Of a stretch of DNA of 64,000 nucleotides, positions 18,271-26,894 are shown piece after piece. This stretch comes from Bacteroidota bacterium. GTDB taxonomy: Bacteria > Bacteroidota > Bacteroidia > Cytophagales > Cyclobacteriaceae. The notes beneath the pieces are model-generated. The model did not search any database, was not told where the DNA came from, and saw only the letters and a list, made by a program, of their open reading frames with translations. Where the stretch lies: positions 62,001-126,000 of the forward strand of contig VGMW01000003.1 in NCBI GenBank assembly GCA_016866235.1. The letters are read 5' to 3'. How positions within the stretch are numbered: the stretch's first letter is position 1; each line of letters starts with the position of its first letter. Both the position numbers and the translations under genes were made by a program.

Positions 18271-18487
18271 TCTGGTCGATATTTTCACAACCTAGTTCAA
18301 TTGCCGAAGAAATTTCCTTGAGATCTTCATGTTGGAAAATGCCTGCAAACTGGAGCAAGGATTGGCGATTCTGTTGCTGGGTTTTGATTAACAAACTTTT
18401 CATATAATGGATCACATGCTCTTGTTGTTCTTTGGTCAACAGGTTAAGGGATTTAAGGAATTCAGTTTCAAATGTTGCGGCGGCCAT
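18260..18487 (-). CDS. Antitoxin of the PIN-domain pair
   Basis: A 75-residue protein upstream of and overlapping the PIN toxin. It has a helical N-terminal half (FLKSLNLLTKEQQEHVIHYM) resembling small antitoxins of the DUF2281-like type, and an acidic tail ending CENIDQNEW, the kind of C-terminal peptide that binds and blocks PIN toxins in Bacteroidota pairs. Antitoxins normally autoregulate their promoter; the upstream AT-rich intergenic region (18488-18778) is the likely site. No characterised DNA-binding fold is obvious. Confidence 0.8.
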   Translation of the reverse strand: MAAATFETEFLKSLNLLTKEQQEHVIHYMKSLLIKTQQQNRQSLLQFAGIFQHEDLKEISSAIELGCENIDQNEW

Positions 18488-18778
18488 AATGATGAAGTTA
18501 AAACTTGTCCAAATTACATTTTATCGGCCTTATATTAATATGGGTGTATAAGCTCAGTGCAATAATGGCAATCTTTAAACAGCTCCTTAAATGACCCTTT
18601 TTCAAACATTTTACCCAGTCTGATGCGTTATATAATTTATATTATGTTAAGTATAAATATAGCCTGAGACCTTATCTTATGACTGAGCCGGATCTGGAAT
18701 TGAAAATCATAGCGTTGAAATACTCAATACACTGAGTAAAATTACTCAGCATACTGAGTAATTTAATAAGCACCCCAT
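18488..18778. other. AT-rich 291-bp intergenic region between antitoxin and PfkB-type kinase genes
   Basis: No gene is visible. It should hold the toxin-antitoxin promoter and the 3' end of the kinase transcript, both on minus. It contains AT-rich near-palindromic stretches around 18527-18542 and 18629-18660 and the ordered inverted-repeat array at 18721-18764, listed separately. Confidence 0.6.
18721..18764. repeat. Array of four alternating TACTCA / TGAGTA half-sites
   Basis: Four half-sites alternate in orientation: TACTCA (18721), CTGAGTAA (18732), TTACTCAG (18742) and CTGAGTAA (18754). The last two form an 11-bp perfect hairpin, AAATTACTCAG (18739-18749) with CTGAGTAATTT (18754-18764) around a 4-nt loop. 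The middle two form a competing 8-bp hairpin with a 2-nt centre. On minus the region starts 15 nt after the PfkB-type kinase stop and is followed by a T-rich stretch, so part of it could be that gene's terminator. The regular array also suits a multimeric DNA-binding protein. Confidence 0.7.
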
Positions 18779-19924
18779 TCAAGCCTTTTCTCTTATCCAG
18801 CTCTTAATGTAAGATTTCAGATCGCTTAATGACGGACTGTATCCCCTCTGAACATAGGCGCCGGATGCCGCCATACCCAATAACACCCGCTGCTCAACCG
18901 AAAAGCCTGCTAGCCAACCTAGACAATACCCAGCATTTAAATTATCACCTCCCCCAGTCAAAACCGCCGGTTCATCTACCAAATGACCTTCCAATTCCGT
19001 AACACCATCCTTGCTGCACATAATGCACCGGTCCACCGGATGTACCAGCAAATAATCAACTTTCATGTTGCTGAAAAGCCTTCCCGCCGCTGTTCGCACA
19101 TCCGGTACCTGGGCCGAATACAAGGCTGTGAAAATTTTTAAAGCCTCATTCTCATTCAGTCCAAGGGTGATCTGACCATGAACAGCATAACTGCTGATAA
19201 GCTCTAAAACTTCCCTCACCTGATCATCCGTCTTTCGGCTCGGATCACATAAATCAAATAAAAATAGTTTGTCCCGAACCTGATTGGGTATCAGGATATC
19301 TTTTAAAAAGCCCTCCCAGATTTCGGCTGCGTAAGGAAGATTTGCCCAATCGACAAAAGCAATGAGCCTGGCTTCCGTCACGGCCTGCTTAAGCCGCTCC
19401 ACCCCTGCTGTTCGTCGGACATAATTCCAATTGTAATGATCAAAAACAGCGAGTTCGGAAAAGATAATCTTTCCGTCCTCAAATTCGATGGCATCGCTCT
19501 TCCCGGGATTAACTACGCTGAGTTTACGGTAGGTCAATTCCTCTGAATCAAACACTGAGTGAAGATGTGGATACCCCATAGCACCGATGCAAAGACAATC
19601 GACGCCGAGGTGTCCAAGCGTATCAGCAAGAAGTGGTGCATTACCACCTGGTTTTGTCTTTTGGGTAATCATTTCAATTTGACCGCTCTTACCCGCTGCC
19701 GCACTGATTCGGGCAGAAAATTCAGTCATCGTATGAAACCAATGAACTTCCACTCCTGCCCTACTGCTTACCGGTCGTTTAATTCGGTCAACAAATCCAT
19801 CAAAACCCGCCATGGCATGAAACTTATCCTTTTTCTGTTCCAGCTCTTCAATTCCCGAAAGCAACGCACTAAGCTTTTCCTGATTGGTATTCATTAGGTT
19901 TTTAATCTGAACATAATCAGCCAT
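18779..19924 (-). CDS. PfkB/ribokinase-family carbohydrate kinase
   Basis: A 381-residue sugar or nucleoside kinase of the ribokinase fold. The N-terminal AGFDGFVDRIKRP and KPGGNAPLLADTLGHLG match the substrate-binding start of PfkB proteins. The C-terminal signature appears as TGGGDNLNAGYCLG with the catalytic Asp at about 327; it differs from the usual DTTGAGD-F. ASGAYVQRGYSP follows as the adenine-loop region. The substrate cannot be assigned. The gene seems to stand alone, with the repeat array 18721-18764 just beyond its stop. Confidence 0.8.
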   Translation of the reverse strand: MADYVQIKNLMNTNQEKLSALLSGIEELEQKKDKFHAMAGFDGFVDRIKRPVSSRAGVEVHWFHTMTEFSARISAAAGKSGQIEMITQKTKPGGNAPLLADTLGHLGVDCLCIGAMGYPHLHSVFDSEELTYRKLSVVNPGKSDAIEFEDGKIIFSELAVFDHYNWNYVRRTAGVERLKQAVTEARLIAFVDWANLPYAAEIWEGFLKDILIPNQVRDKLFLFDLCDPSRKTDDQVREVLELISSYAVHGQITLGLNENEALKIFTALYSAQVPDVRTAAGRLFSNMKVDYLLVHPVDRCIMCSKDGVTELEGHLVDEPAVLTGGGDNLNAGYCLGWLAGFSVEQRVLLGMAASGAYVQRGYSPSLSDLKSYIKSWIREKA

Positions 19925-20128
19925 GAAACTTTATAGCAATCGTAATGATCAGGGTCAATGATGACTTTAGGCAAATCATAATTTTATAACTGATTTTAAA
20001 ATGGTTCTGTGACTTGTTTAGGACTCCAAAAACAAATCAATTAAGTGATGAAAATCTGAAGGTGATCGATCAGGCTCATTCAGTAAACAGTCAAACCGGA
20101 TATTTATTTGATCCAAAAATTTAAAGCC

Positions 20129-20803
20129 ATGAAAACAAACGAAGAAATTCAAAAGGATGTAATGCAAGAAATCAAATGGGATCCTCAGCTGCGTACCGTA
20201 GCCACTGAGATCGGGATTTCGGCTAAAGAGGGCGTTGTAACCCTTTCAGGTATAGTGGATACCTATGCCAAAAAACTTGCGGCAGAAAAAGCAGCACAAC
20301 GGGTTCACGGTGTTAAGGTGGTGGCGGTTGATATTGAAGTTAAGCCGGTTAAAACAGGTGTGAAAACAGACACCGAAATTGCTGAAGCCATTAAAAATGC
20401 CCTGATGTGGAACAGCGCTGTTAATGAAGACCGGATAGAAGTTAAGGTTGACAATGGCTGGGTCTATTTGAATGGAAATGTAGAATGGGAATATGAGAAA
20501 CGAACAGCCGAATCGGCTATAAAAAACCTTTTGGGTGTTCGTGGTGTTACCAACAACATCACCATTAAGTCAAAATTCATTGATGCTGATGAAATCAAAA
20601 ATAAAATTGCTGCTGCCTTTAGCAGGAACGCCCGACTCGATGCGAATACAATTCGTGTAGAGGTGATCGGCTCCAACGTCTCCTTGAAGGGCACCGTTCG
20701 ATCATGGACTGAAAAAGAAGAAGCGGAGCGAATCGCCTGGTCTTCACCAGGTGTGCTAACGGTCGATAATAAAATTGAAATTTTTAACGAGGTATTTGTC
20801 TAA
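20129..20803 (+). CDS. Triple BON-domain protein
   Basis: A 224-residue protein made of three BON domains at about residues 5-72, 82-150 and 155-222, each with the L-G-V hallmarks (VTLSGIVDTYAKKLAAEKAA; VYLNGNVEWEYEKRTAESA; VSLKGTVRSWTEKEEAERIA). BON domains bind phospholipid or membrane surfaces and are found in osmotic-shock proteins such as OsmY. There is no signal peptide, so it is probably cytoplasmic. The ATG at 20129 is preferred to an upstream TTG. A large hairpin follows at 20816-20867. A stress role is inferred from the family only. Confidence 0.88.
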   Translation: MKTNEEIQKDVMQEIKWDPQLRTVATEIGISAKEGVVTLSGIVDTYAKKLAAEKAAQRVHGVKVVAVDIEVKPVKTGVKTDTEIAEAIKNALMWNSAVNEDRIEVKVDNGWVYLNGNVEWEYEKRTAESAIKNLLGVRGVTNNITIKSKFIDADEIKNKIAAAFSRNARLDANTIRVEVIGSNVSLKGTVRSWTEKEEAERIAWSSPGVLTVDNKIEIFNEVFV

Positions 20804-20815
20804 AAAAATAAATTG

Positions 20816-20867
20816 ATGACTGGATTCGGTTTAGGGTATTTCTTTCCTGAAGACCGAATCTGGTCAT
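20816..20867 (+). terminator. Long stem-loop after the BON gene
   Basis: Arms ATGAC-TG-GATTCGGT (20816-20830) and ACCGAATC-TG-GTCAT (20853-20867) pair over 13 bp with a 2-bp TG/TG mismatch and a 22-nt loop. It lies 12 nt after the BON stop and 25 nt before the convergent kinase stop. No proper T run follows, so it may be a transcript-protecting hairpin or a bidirectional stop rather than a classical terminator. Confidence 0.5.
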
Positions 20868-20892
20868 TGAATAAAAGTCATTTTCAACTCAA

Positions 20893-23800
20893 TCATTTAC
20901 GGATTGAGATGGTAACCTTGGTCCCCTTTCCAAATTCAGATTCTATGGCTATCAATCCATTTACCGCTGTAATAAATTCTCCGATCAATCGATAGCCCAC
21001 CCCACTACCCATGGATGGCATTTTTATTTTCTCTCTGGACTCAATCGTGTGTAGTACGCGCTCCAGCACATCCTTTCTCATTCCAACACCGCTATCTGAA
21101 ACTTCAATGTTGATAAAGGATTCGGTATCATAAGCTGTTAATGTGATTTCACCATTCACCGTATTTTTAACGGCATTATCCACAAGGTTTCCAATAATGG
21201 TTTTAAGTGTGAAGGAATAGGTTTTAATCACCAGGTCTTCACTATTCACGGTTATTTTGTTGCCATAAACTGCTGCAGGTTGTTGGTAGAATTCCCAGAT
21301 ACTCTCCAACATCTGATGGATTCCCACAAATTCAGGTTTGTTAATGCCTGTCTCGCTTTGTAAAACCCAATTTTGAAAATCCTCCATAAACTTATAGATC
21401 CTAGTCAGGGAGGTCACCAATTCACCGCTGAGTTTTTTATGTGGCGACGTAGCATCCAAATCAGTAAACAATGACCGCAAGGAGGAGGTTACAAAACGCA
21501 TTGGGCTCTTTAAATCATGCAGTAATACCAGCAGTACCTTTTCCTTGAATTTTATTTGATTTCCAATGATTTCCAGTGACTGGTTGAGTTCCTGGTTACT
21601 TTTGGTTAATTCCAAATTAACCTGGTTGAGCTCAGATGTTTTGGTGGCAATCTCGAGCTGAAGTCTTTTTTGTTGCTGATGAATGTAATAAAGACGGATT
21701 TTAAAAAAGAGCCACAATAAAAACAGAAAGGCCATGGCTGAGAGACCGTAAATCATGGAGGTTTGATACCATTTCGGCTCTACTTTAAAGGAAAACAAGC
21801 CTGCCTGGTTTTGTCCCTGACCAAAAGGAGTATGGGGCAAAAATTCAATCCTGTAGTTGCCGGGTAATAAGTTCTCAAAATTAACCCGCTCAGATGCATT
21901 CAGGGTTTTCCATGAAGCCTCTGAAGGCAAAATGCGGTACCAAATTTTATTGTTAAACAAATTTGGGCCAGCTACTTCTTCAAATTGAATTTCAAAAGAT
22001 TCTCCGGACAACAGACTTAAAGATGAAGGGATACTCACGAACTGTCCATCTATAACCATTCTTGGCACCACAATAGGATCATTTGGCCGAATGAAATCGA
22101 CTGGAGAAAACCTAACCAATCCATTGGCTGAGGGAAGAATGATCGCATCACCATCGACTGCAAACGATGGATTAGTGCCGCCATTAAATTCAGACGAAGT
22201 AAATCCATCTTTTTCTGTAAACAACTCAAAAAGTGGTCTTGCACGATTGTCCTGAATAAAATCCTGCAAATCACCTAATCTGACCTTTATCAGTCCTTTA
22301 TTTGTTGGCATCCACAGGCTCCCGTAGTCATCTGGGATGAAAGCATGGATGGCTTCCATAACACCATCCTCATCCATTGGCATCTTAATAACCTGATCAT
22401 CTTTAATCAAAAAATAGCCATCGCCATAAGTTCCTGCCAGGATGCCTAGTTGATTGATGAAGGTCAGATTGCGAACATTGATTCCTGTTAGATCATTAAA
22501 AGGTTTTACCTCTGAAGTTTTCAAATCGAGCCTTATCAAACCATCACGGTGTGCAATCAGCGCCTCCTTGTTTTCCAAAAAGTGAACCTGAGATGTCCTT
22601 GTATTTACCCTAAGCTTATCAAACAGCTTAAACTGTCTTTTAACCTTAAGCGGTCGGCTTAAATAGTTCTCAAATTGATAAAGCGAATTGTTGGTAAGCA
22701 CAAAGAAAACACCGTCTCTCATGCCAATTTGCCGAACCTCTCCGTCAAGGTTTGCAATAAATTCTACACTTCGTCGATCGTCATTCAGCTGAAGTCGACT
22801 TATTTGTTTATCACCTGATGAAAACCAAAGTCCATTAAGGCTGTCGATCCAAACTGCGACTATATTTATTCCGCGGAAAACCTGCTCTTCCTCAGTTGGA
22901 GTCCAACGATATAAATTATCATCACTAACAAAAAAATATTCATTACGTGCCGTGGTTAATGGTGCGTAATAATAGGAAGGCTCTGAGTTTGGAATGTTAT
23001 TCAGGAAAAGATTCTCAAATCGCTTTACCTGATAAATCAATAAATCGCTGGAACGACTTCCGATATAGATTAAACCAGTGGCAGGATCTTCCAAAATGGC
23101 ACTGATGTCCTTTAGTCCTCTAACACCCTGAATTATTTCTGCTTCCAAGGTGTTTTGCCTGTAAAAACAACGATAAAGTTGGCCGTTAGAAATTAAAAAT
23201 CCATTGTCCTGGTTGTCACTAAAAAACTCAAAATCATTGGTCGATTGGTTTTGTTCTAAACCTTTGATTACAACTGGTGTGTAGCCTTCCCTTGAGACAC
23301 GACCCAGATTTCCTCGACTGCTTAGAAAAACTTCACCACTCAAATACACAAGACTTCGTCCTTTTGAATGACGTGGTAATGAAAAGTTTGTCCAGTTATT
23401 TTTCTGATTAAAAAAATAGACCGGTTCGCCACTAAATTCAAGCGCGATACATTCACCATTCGGTAGAACCTGAAACTCGGCCAAGTGACGAATTAAATTT
23501 AAGTCAGCATGTGCTTTGGTGATGTTGGCCAGATACGCATCAGATTCATTGATGGTCAAAAGTCCACCACGTCCATCTGGTGTCAGGAAGTTACCAAGCT
23601 CATCGTGGAAGAAGTACTTATTCGCAGAAGGAATCCGGACCATTCGCAACAAGCTGTTGCTCTTGAGGTTGGTTGTATTGAATTTGGTTAAACGGGTTGC
23701 TCTTTTACCATCGATTCGGACTATCCCATAGTTCGTTGAAATCCAAATGAAGCCAACACTGTCTCTGTAAATATCTCTTACATTGTTAAGTTTATCTGAA

Positions 23801-23913
23801 AAGTCAGCCTGATATGGAATGTAGGTTGGTTTCTGTGCAAGGCTAATGTGACAGATGGAAATGAGGTAGCAACAAACTGCTATCCTCAGCAATTCCTTAA
23901 CCTTAAAAAACAT
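20893..23913 (-). CDS. Reg_prop/Y_Y_Y sensor histidine kinase (HTCS-like, without own output domain)
   Basis: A 1006-residue membrane kinase. A signal peptide (to about SLAQ) precedes two-component propeller-type repeats (residues about 40-610), a Y_Y_Y beta-sandwich (about 620-700, ending GNYRIEF), a transmembrane helix (about 712-737), a coiled coil, a HisKA box with His799 in LLHDLKSPMRF, and an HATPase domain with N box NLVDNAVKNT and G1 SDSGVGM. The G2 box reads GSGVGYRLI, less regular than GLGL. The ATG at 23913 fits the signal peptide; an upstream TTG would overlap the regulator gene. The LuxR-type regulator lies 4 nt upstream in the same operon, giving a split version of the hybrid sensors common in Bacteroidota. 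Confidence 0.92.
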   Translation of the reverse strand: MFFKVKELLRIAVCCYLISICHISLAQKPTYIPYQADFSDKLNNVRDIYRDSVGFIWISTNYGIVRIDGKRATRLTKFNTTNLKSNSLLRMVRIPSANKYFFHDELGNFLTPDGRGGLLTINESDAYLANITKAHADLNLIRHLAEFQVLPNGECIALEFSGEPVYFFNQKNNWTNFSLPRHSKGRSLVYLSGEVFLSSRGNLGRVSREGYTPVVIKGLEQNQSTNDFEFFSDNQDNGFLISNGQLYRCFYRQNTLEAEIIQGVRGLKDISAILEDPATGLIYIGSRSSDLLIYQVKRFENLFLNNIPNSEPSYYYAPLTTARNEYFFVSDDNLYRWTPTEEEQVFRGINIVAVWIDSLNGLWFSSGDKQISRLQLNDDRRSVEFIANLDGEVRQIGMRDGVFFVLTNNSLYQFENYLSRPLKVKRQFKLFDKLRVNTRTSQVHFLENKEALIAHRDGLIRLDLKTSEVKPFNDLTGINVRNLTFINQLGILAGTYGDGYFLIKDDQVIKMPMDEDGVMEAIHAFIPDDYGSLWMPTNKGLIKVRLGDLQDFIQDNRARPLFELFTEKDGFTSSEFNGGTNPSFAVDGDAIILPSANGLVRFSPVDFIRPNDPIVVPRMVIDGQFVSIPSSLSLLSGESFEIQFEEVAGPNLFNNKIWYRILPSEASWKTLNASERVNFENLLPGNYRIEFLPHTPFGQGQNQAGLFSFKVEPKWYQTSMIYGLSAMAFLFLLWLFFKIRLYYIHQQQKRLQLEIATKTSELNQVNLELTKSNQELNQSLEIIGNQIKFKEKVLLVLLHDLKSPMRFVTSSLRSLFTDLDATSPHKKLSGELVTSLTRIYKFMEDFQNWVLQSETGINKPEFVGIHQMLESIWEFYQQPAAVYGNKITVNSEDLVIKTYSFTLKTIIGNLVDNAVKNTVNGEITLTAYDTESFINIEVSDSGVGMRKDVLERVLHTIESREKIKMPSMGSGVGYRLIGEFITAVNGLIAIESEFGKGTKVTISIRK

Positions 23914-23917
23914 GTTT

Positions 23918-24544
23918 CTAATGGTGGTCAAACTGATCGTACAGCCTGGCCAAATCAAGCGTGGTGTCAACGCCTAACTTTTCCATCATTCGGATTTTAA
24001 AGGTGCTGGCTGTAGAGACCTGTATATTAAGTTTCGACGATATAGATTTTAAGGAATCACCTTTAACCACAAGCTTCAAAACCTCCATTTCCCTTTTGCT
24101 CAGTCTATCCAATGGATTGGCCATGGTACTGCCAACTTCAATTTCAACAGGAAGATTTTTACGGTAATATCCCTTTTCCAAAACATGTTGAATGGCTTCC
24201 AATATCCGGAGGTCAGATTCATCTTTATGAACGTAACCCCGAATACCCATATTCAAATATCTCGCAGCAAAAAACTCGGGCGACTGCATGCTTAAGATTA
24301 ACACCGGATAGCTTCCGTAAAGTGGTAGTATTTTATTCACAAAATAGCCTCCGTCGTGGGTATAGGAAAAGGTCAGGTCACTTATGATCAGATCAGGTCT
24401 GAAGTCCACCAGGATATCAATTACAGATGTTTCATCCCAGGCTTCCTCCATATGAACGTTCGGGTAATGCTGCTTGAGCAGCGCCTTTACACCAGTACGC
24501 ACAATACTGTGGTCATCCACCAACAAAATTTTAGGACTTTCCAT
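23918..24544 (-). CDS. NarL/FixJ-type response regulator (receiver plus LuxR HTH)
   Basis: A 208-residue DNA-binding regulator. Receiver domain with acidic Asp10-Asp11, phosphoacceptor Asp56 (LIISDLTFS) and the conserved Lys in YVHKDE. A LuxR-type helix-turn-helix follows at about residues 145-205 (LSKREMEVLKLV, then the recognition-helix region STASTFKIRMMEKLGV). It is the first gene of a two-gene operon with the propeller-type kinase 4 nt downstream. The divergent alkane-monooxygenase-like gene starts 91 nt away, so it is a candidate target, by position only. Confidence 0.94.
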   Translation of the reverse strand: MESPKILLVDDHSIVRTGVKALLKQHYPNVHMEEAWDETSVIDILVDFRPDLIISDLTFSYTHDGGYFVNKILPLYGSYPVLILSMQSPEFFAARYLNMGIRGYVHKDESDLRILEAIQHVLEKGYYRKNLPVEIEVGSTMANPLDRLSKREMEVLKLVVKGDSLKSISSKLNIQVSTASTFKIRMMEKLGVDTTLDLARLYDQFDHH

Positions 24545-24635
24545 AGGGATTCAAATTTCGGCTTTTTGTGAGTTTAAAATATGAATAGTTTATAGTCTTT
24601 TTACTACCAATACATCATGCTTTGTAGATTTGTTT

Positions 24636-25703
24636 ATGCGCTCATTTAAAAACCTTGGTTTTTTATCTGTCTTTGTCTTACCCGTTTTGTTGTTTGTCGG
24701 GCATTACATCGGTGGAAGTTGGAAATTCCTACTCCCCTGCTTTGTATTTGTACTGGTTCCGGTATTGGACTTACTGGTAGGAACCAATCATGAAAATTTA
24801 AGCCAGGCTGAAAGTCCCAATCCCCTCTATCGCCTACTATTATTAGGTTGGGTTCCGCTGCAGCTCTATGTATTCTTTTGGGCTGCACAAATCCTTCGAA
24901 ATGCCAGCATGTTTGAAATTGTGTTGACAGCTTTCAACGTAGGCTTGTTAACTGGCGGCATTGGCATCACCATCGCGCATGAACTGGGTCATAAAGCAAA
25001 TAAACTTGACAGGATTTGCAGCCAGCTTCTTCTGATGACCGTTTCCTACATGCATTTTTACATAGAACACAATCGTGGACACCATGTAGCCGTCGCTACA
25101 CCTGAAGATCCAGCAACGGCGCGAAAAGGAGAAAATTTTTATGCCTTCTGGGTGAGGTCTGTATTTCAGGGCTACTTGCATGCCTGGAAACTTGAGAATG
25201 AAAGCTGGAAACGAAAAGGCATCAATCCATTAAACCTCAGGAATGCGATGATATGGTACGCCGTCTTTCCTGTTTTATTTTGTGTGCTCGTGATGGCTTT
25301 AACTTATAGCGCAGAAGACCAGATAAAATGGTGGGTCTATCCGATGTTTTTCGTTCTTCAAAGCATCATCGGATTCACGCTATTGGAGTTGGTTAATTAT
25401 GTTGAGCACTATGGTATTGTTCGAAAAATGGATAGTAATGGTCGATATGAACGTGTGAACCCACTTCACTCCTGGAATACCAGCCACTTGATATCCAACT
25501 TTTTCTTGTTTCATCTTCAACGTCACTCCGACCATCATACGGTGGCTTCAAAGCCATATCAATATCTTTTGCACATCGATGAAAGTCCTCAACTGCCATC
25601 CGGTTATCCGGCGATGATTCTAATGGCGCTCGTACCTCCGGTATGGTTTAGTTTTATGGACAACAGGCTAGAGCGGTGGAAAAAGACTTTAGTGCTTGCC
25701 TGA
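24636..25703 (+). CDS. AlkB-type membrane-bound alkane 1-monooxygenase
   Basis: Integral-membrane non-haem di-iron hydroxylase, 355 residues from the ATG at 24636 (a TTG two codons earlier is possible). The histidine motifs of the AlkB group are present in order: HELGHK (115-120), EHNRGHH (144-150), NYVEHYGI (254-261) and LQRHSDHH (294-301). Six or so hydrophobic helices are visible. AlkB oxidises terminal carbons of medium-chain alkanes with electrons from rubredoxin. No rubredoxin is fused or adjacent, so the electron donor lies elsewhere. Homologues include fatty-acid or hydrocarbon hydroxylases, so substrate is open. The neighbouring divergent two-component operon may control it. Confidence 0.92.
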   Translation: MRSFKNLGFLSVFVLPVLLFVGHYIGGSWKFLLPCFVFVLVPVLDLLVGTNHENLSQAESPNPLYRLLLLGWVPLQLYVFFWAAQILRNASMFEIVLTAFNVGLLTGGIGITIAHELGHKANKLDRICSQLLLMTVSYMHFYIEHNRGHHVAVATPEDPATARKGENFYAFWVRSVFQGYLHAWKLENESWKRKGINPLNLRNAMIWYAVFPVLFCVLVMALTYSAEDQIKWWVYPMFFVLQSIIGFTLLELVNYVEHYGIVRKMDSNGRYERVNPLHSWNTSHLISNFFLFHLQRHSDHHTVASKPYQYLLHIDESPQLPSGYPAMILMALVPPVWFSFMDNRLERWKKTLVLA

Positions 25704-25727
25704 TATTATTTTTCCATTCGAACAAAC

Positions 25728-26849
25728 ATGAAGGAAATCCGGGAGATTGTATCGGCGTGGGAATCGAATAATAAAAAAAGTGTTCGGTGTGTTTTGGCGA
25801 CGGTGGTGCATTTGCAAGGATCGTCTTATAGAAGACCTGGAGCCAAAATGTTGATTAATGAGGAGGGTGAAATCACCGGAGCCATAAGTGGCGGCTGTCT
25901 GGAAGGAGATGCATTAAAAAAAGCAATGCTCGCTTTACAGGATGGAATGCCTCGTGTTATCACTTATGATACCAGCGACGAGGATAATATTTCAGTCGGT
26001 GTACAGCTTGGTTGTTCGGGCATTGTTTCTGTTTTATTCGAGCCATTGGCTCTGGAAGAAAAAGGAAATCCGATTGAACTGTTGCGGGAACTAATCCAAC
26101 GAGAGTCTCCCGGTGTATTGATCACTGTCTATGAACCTGATGTGTCAAAGGGTAACCATTTTGGAACCTGTGCCATCGTATTCAAGGAAGACAAGATTGT
26201 CCTGAATGAAGGTAGGCAGCTCCCCTCTTCGGTTCTTGAACGTGCTTCGGCGGTACTGAGTGGTGAAAAAAGTGAATTTATTGTCAACACAGACACTAAC
26301 AAAAAACTGAATGTCTTTTTTGAATTTATTCCGCCAACCATTCATTTGTTGATCGCTGGTGCAGGCAATGATGCCATTCCAGTTTGTTCCATCGCTGAAA
26401 TGCTGGGATGGAAAATAACGATTGCTGATGGCCGTTCTTCCCATGCAAGAAAGGACAGATTTACTTCTTCATGTACCCTGAAGGTTAGCCAACCGGAACG
26501 TGCATTGGAGGGCATACAGATCACTCCGCGCACTGCGATTATTTTGATGACCCATAATTATCAGTATGACCTTGGTATTTTTAAGGCGCTGCTGCCCCAT
26601 AACCCGGGCTGTATTTTATTGCTTGGACCCAAAAAGCGTTTCGAGCGAATGTTAGAGGATTTGAAAAAGGCCGGAATTGTTCCCGATGGACCATTCTTAA
26701 ATAAAGTATTCAGCCCCGCAGGCTTAGAAATTGGTGCTGAAACGCCAGAGGAAATAGCGTTGAGCATGCTTGCCGGAATACAGTCGGCTTTATCGGGTAA
26801 GCCCGGTGGACAACTTCGCCAGAAATCAGATGTAATTCATAGTAGTTAA
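25728..26849 (+). CDS. XdhC/CoxI-family molybdenum cofactor insertion protein
   Basis: A 373-residue protein of the family that binds molybdenum cofactor and delivers it, after sulfuration, to xanthine-dehydrogenase-type enzymes. The N-terminal segments GSSYRRPGAKMLI, GAISGGCLEGD and LGCSGIVSVLFEPL are typical of XdhC. The C-terminal Rossmann-like half begins IHLLIAGAGND and includes TRAIILMTHNYQYDL. The conserved Cys in GGCLEGD is kept. The next two genes encode a MoaC-MoaB fusion and a cysteine desulfurase, consistent with a cofactor maturation unit. No xanthine dehydrogenase subunit gene lies in the window. Confidence 0.88.
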   Translation: MKEIREIVSAWESNNKKSVRCVLATVVHLQGSSYRRPGAKMLINEEGEITGAISGGCLEGDALKKAMLALQDGMPRVITYDTSDEDNISVGVQLGCSGIVSVLFEPLALEEKGNPIELLRELIQRESPGVLITVYEPDVSKGNHFGTCAIVFKEDKIVLNEGRQLPSSVLERASAVLSGEKSEFIVNTDTNKKLNVFFEFIPPTIHLLIAGAGNDAIPVCSIAEMLGWKITIADGRSSHARKDRFTSSCTLKVSQPERALEGIQITPRTAIILMTHNYQYDLGIFKALLPHNPGCILLLGPKKRFERMLEDLKKAGIVPDGPFLNKVFSPAGLEIGAETPEEIALSMLAGIQSALSGKPGGQLRQKSDVIHSS

Positions 26850-26894
26850 GACCGAAGTCCTTTTGTATAAGTAACTTTATTGACTTTGTAGAAC

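Noticed and set aside
24625-24632. TAGATTTG, an exact -7 consensus before the alkB-like gene
   Set aside because: It ends 3 nt before the start codon, so transcription would begin inside the gene; no good -33 element is present.
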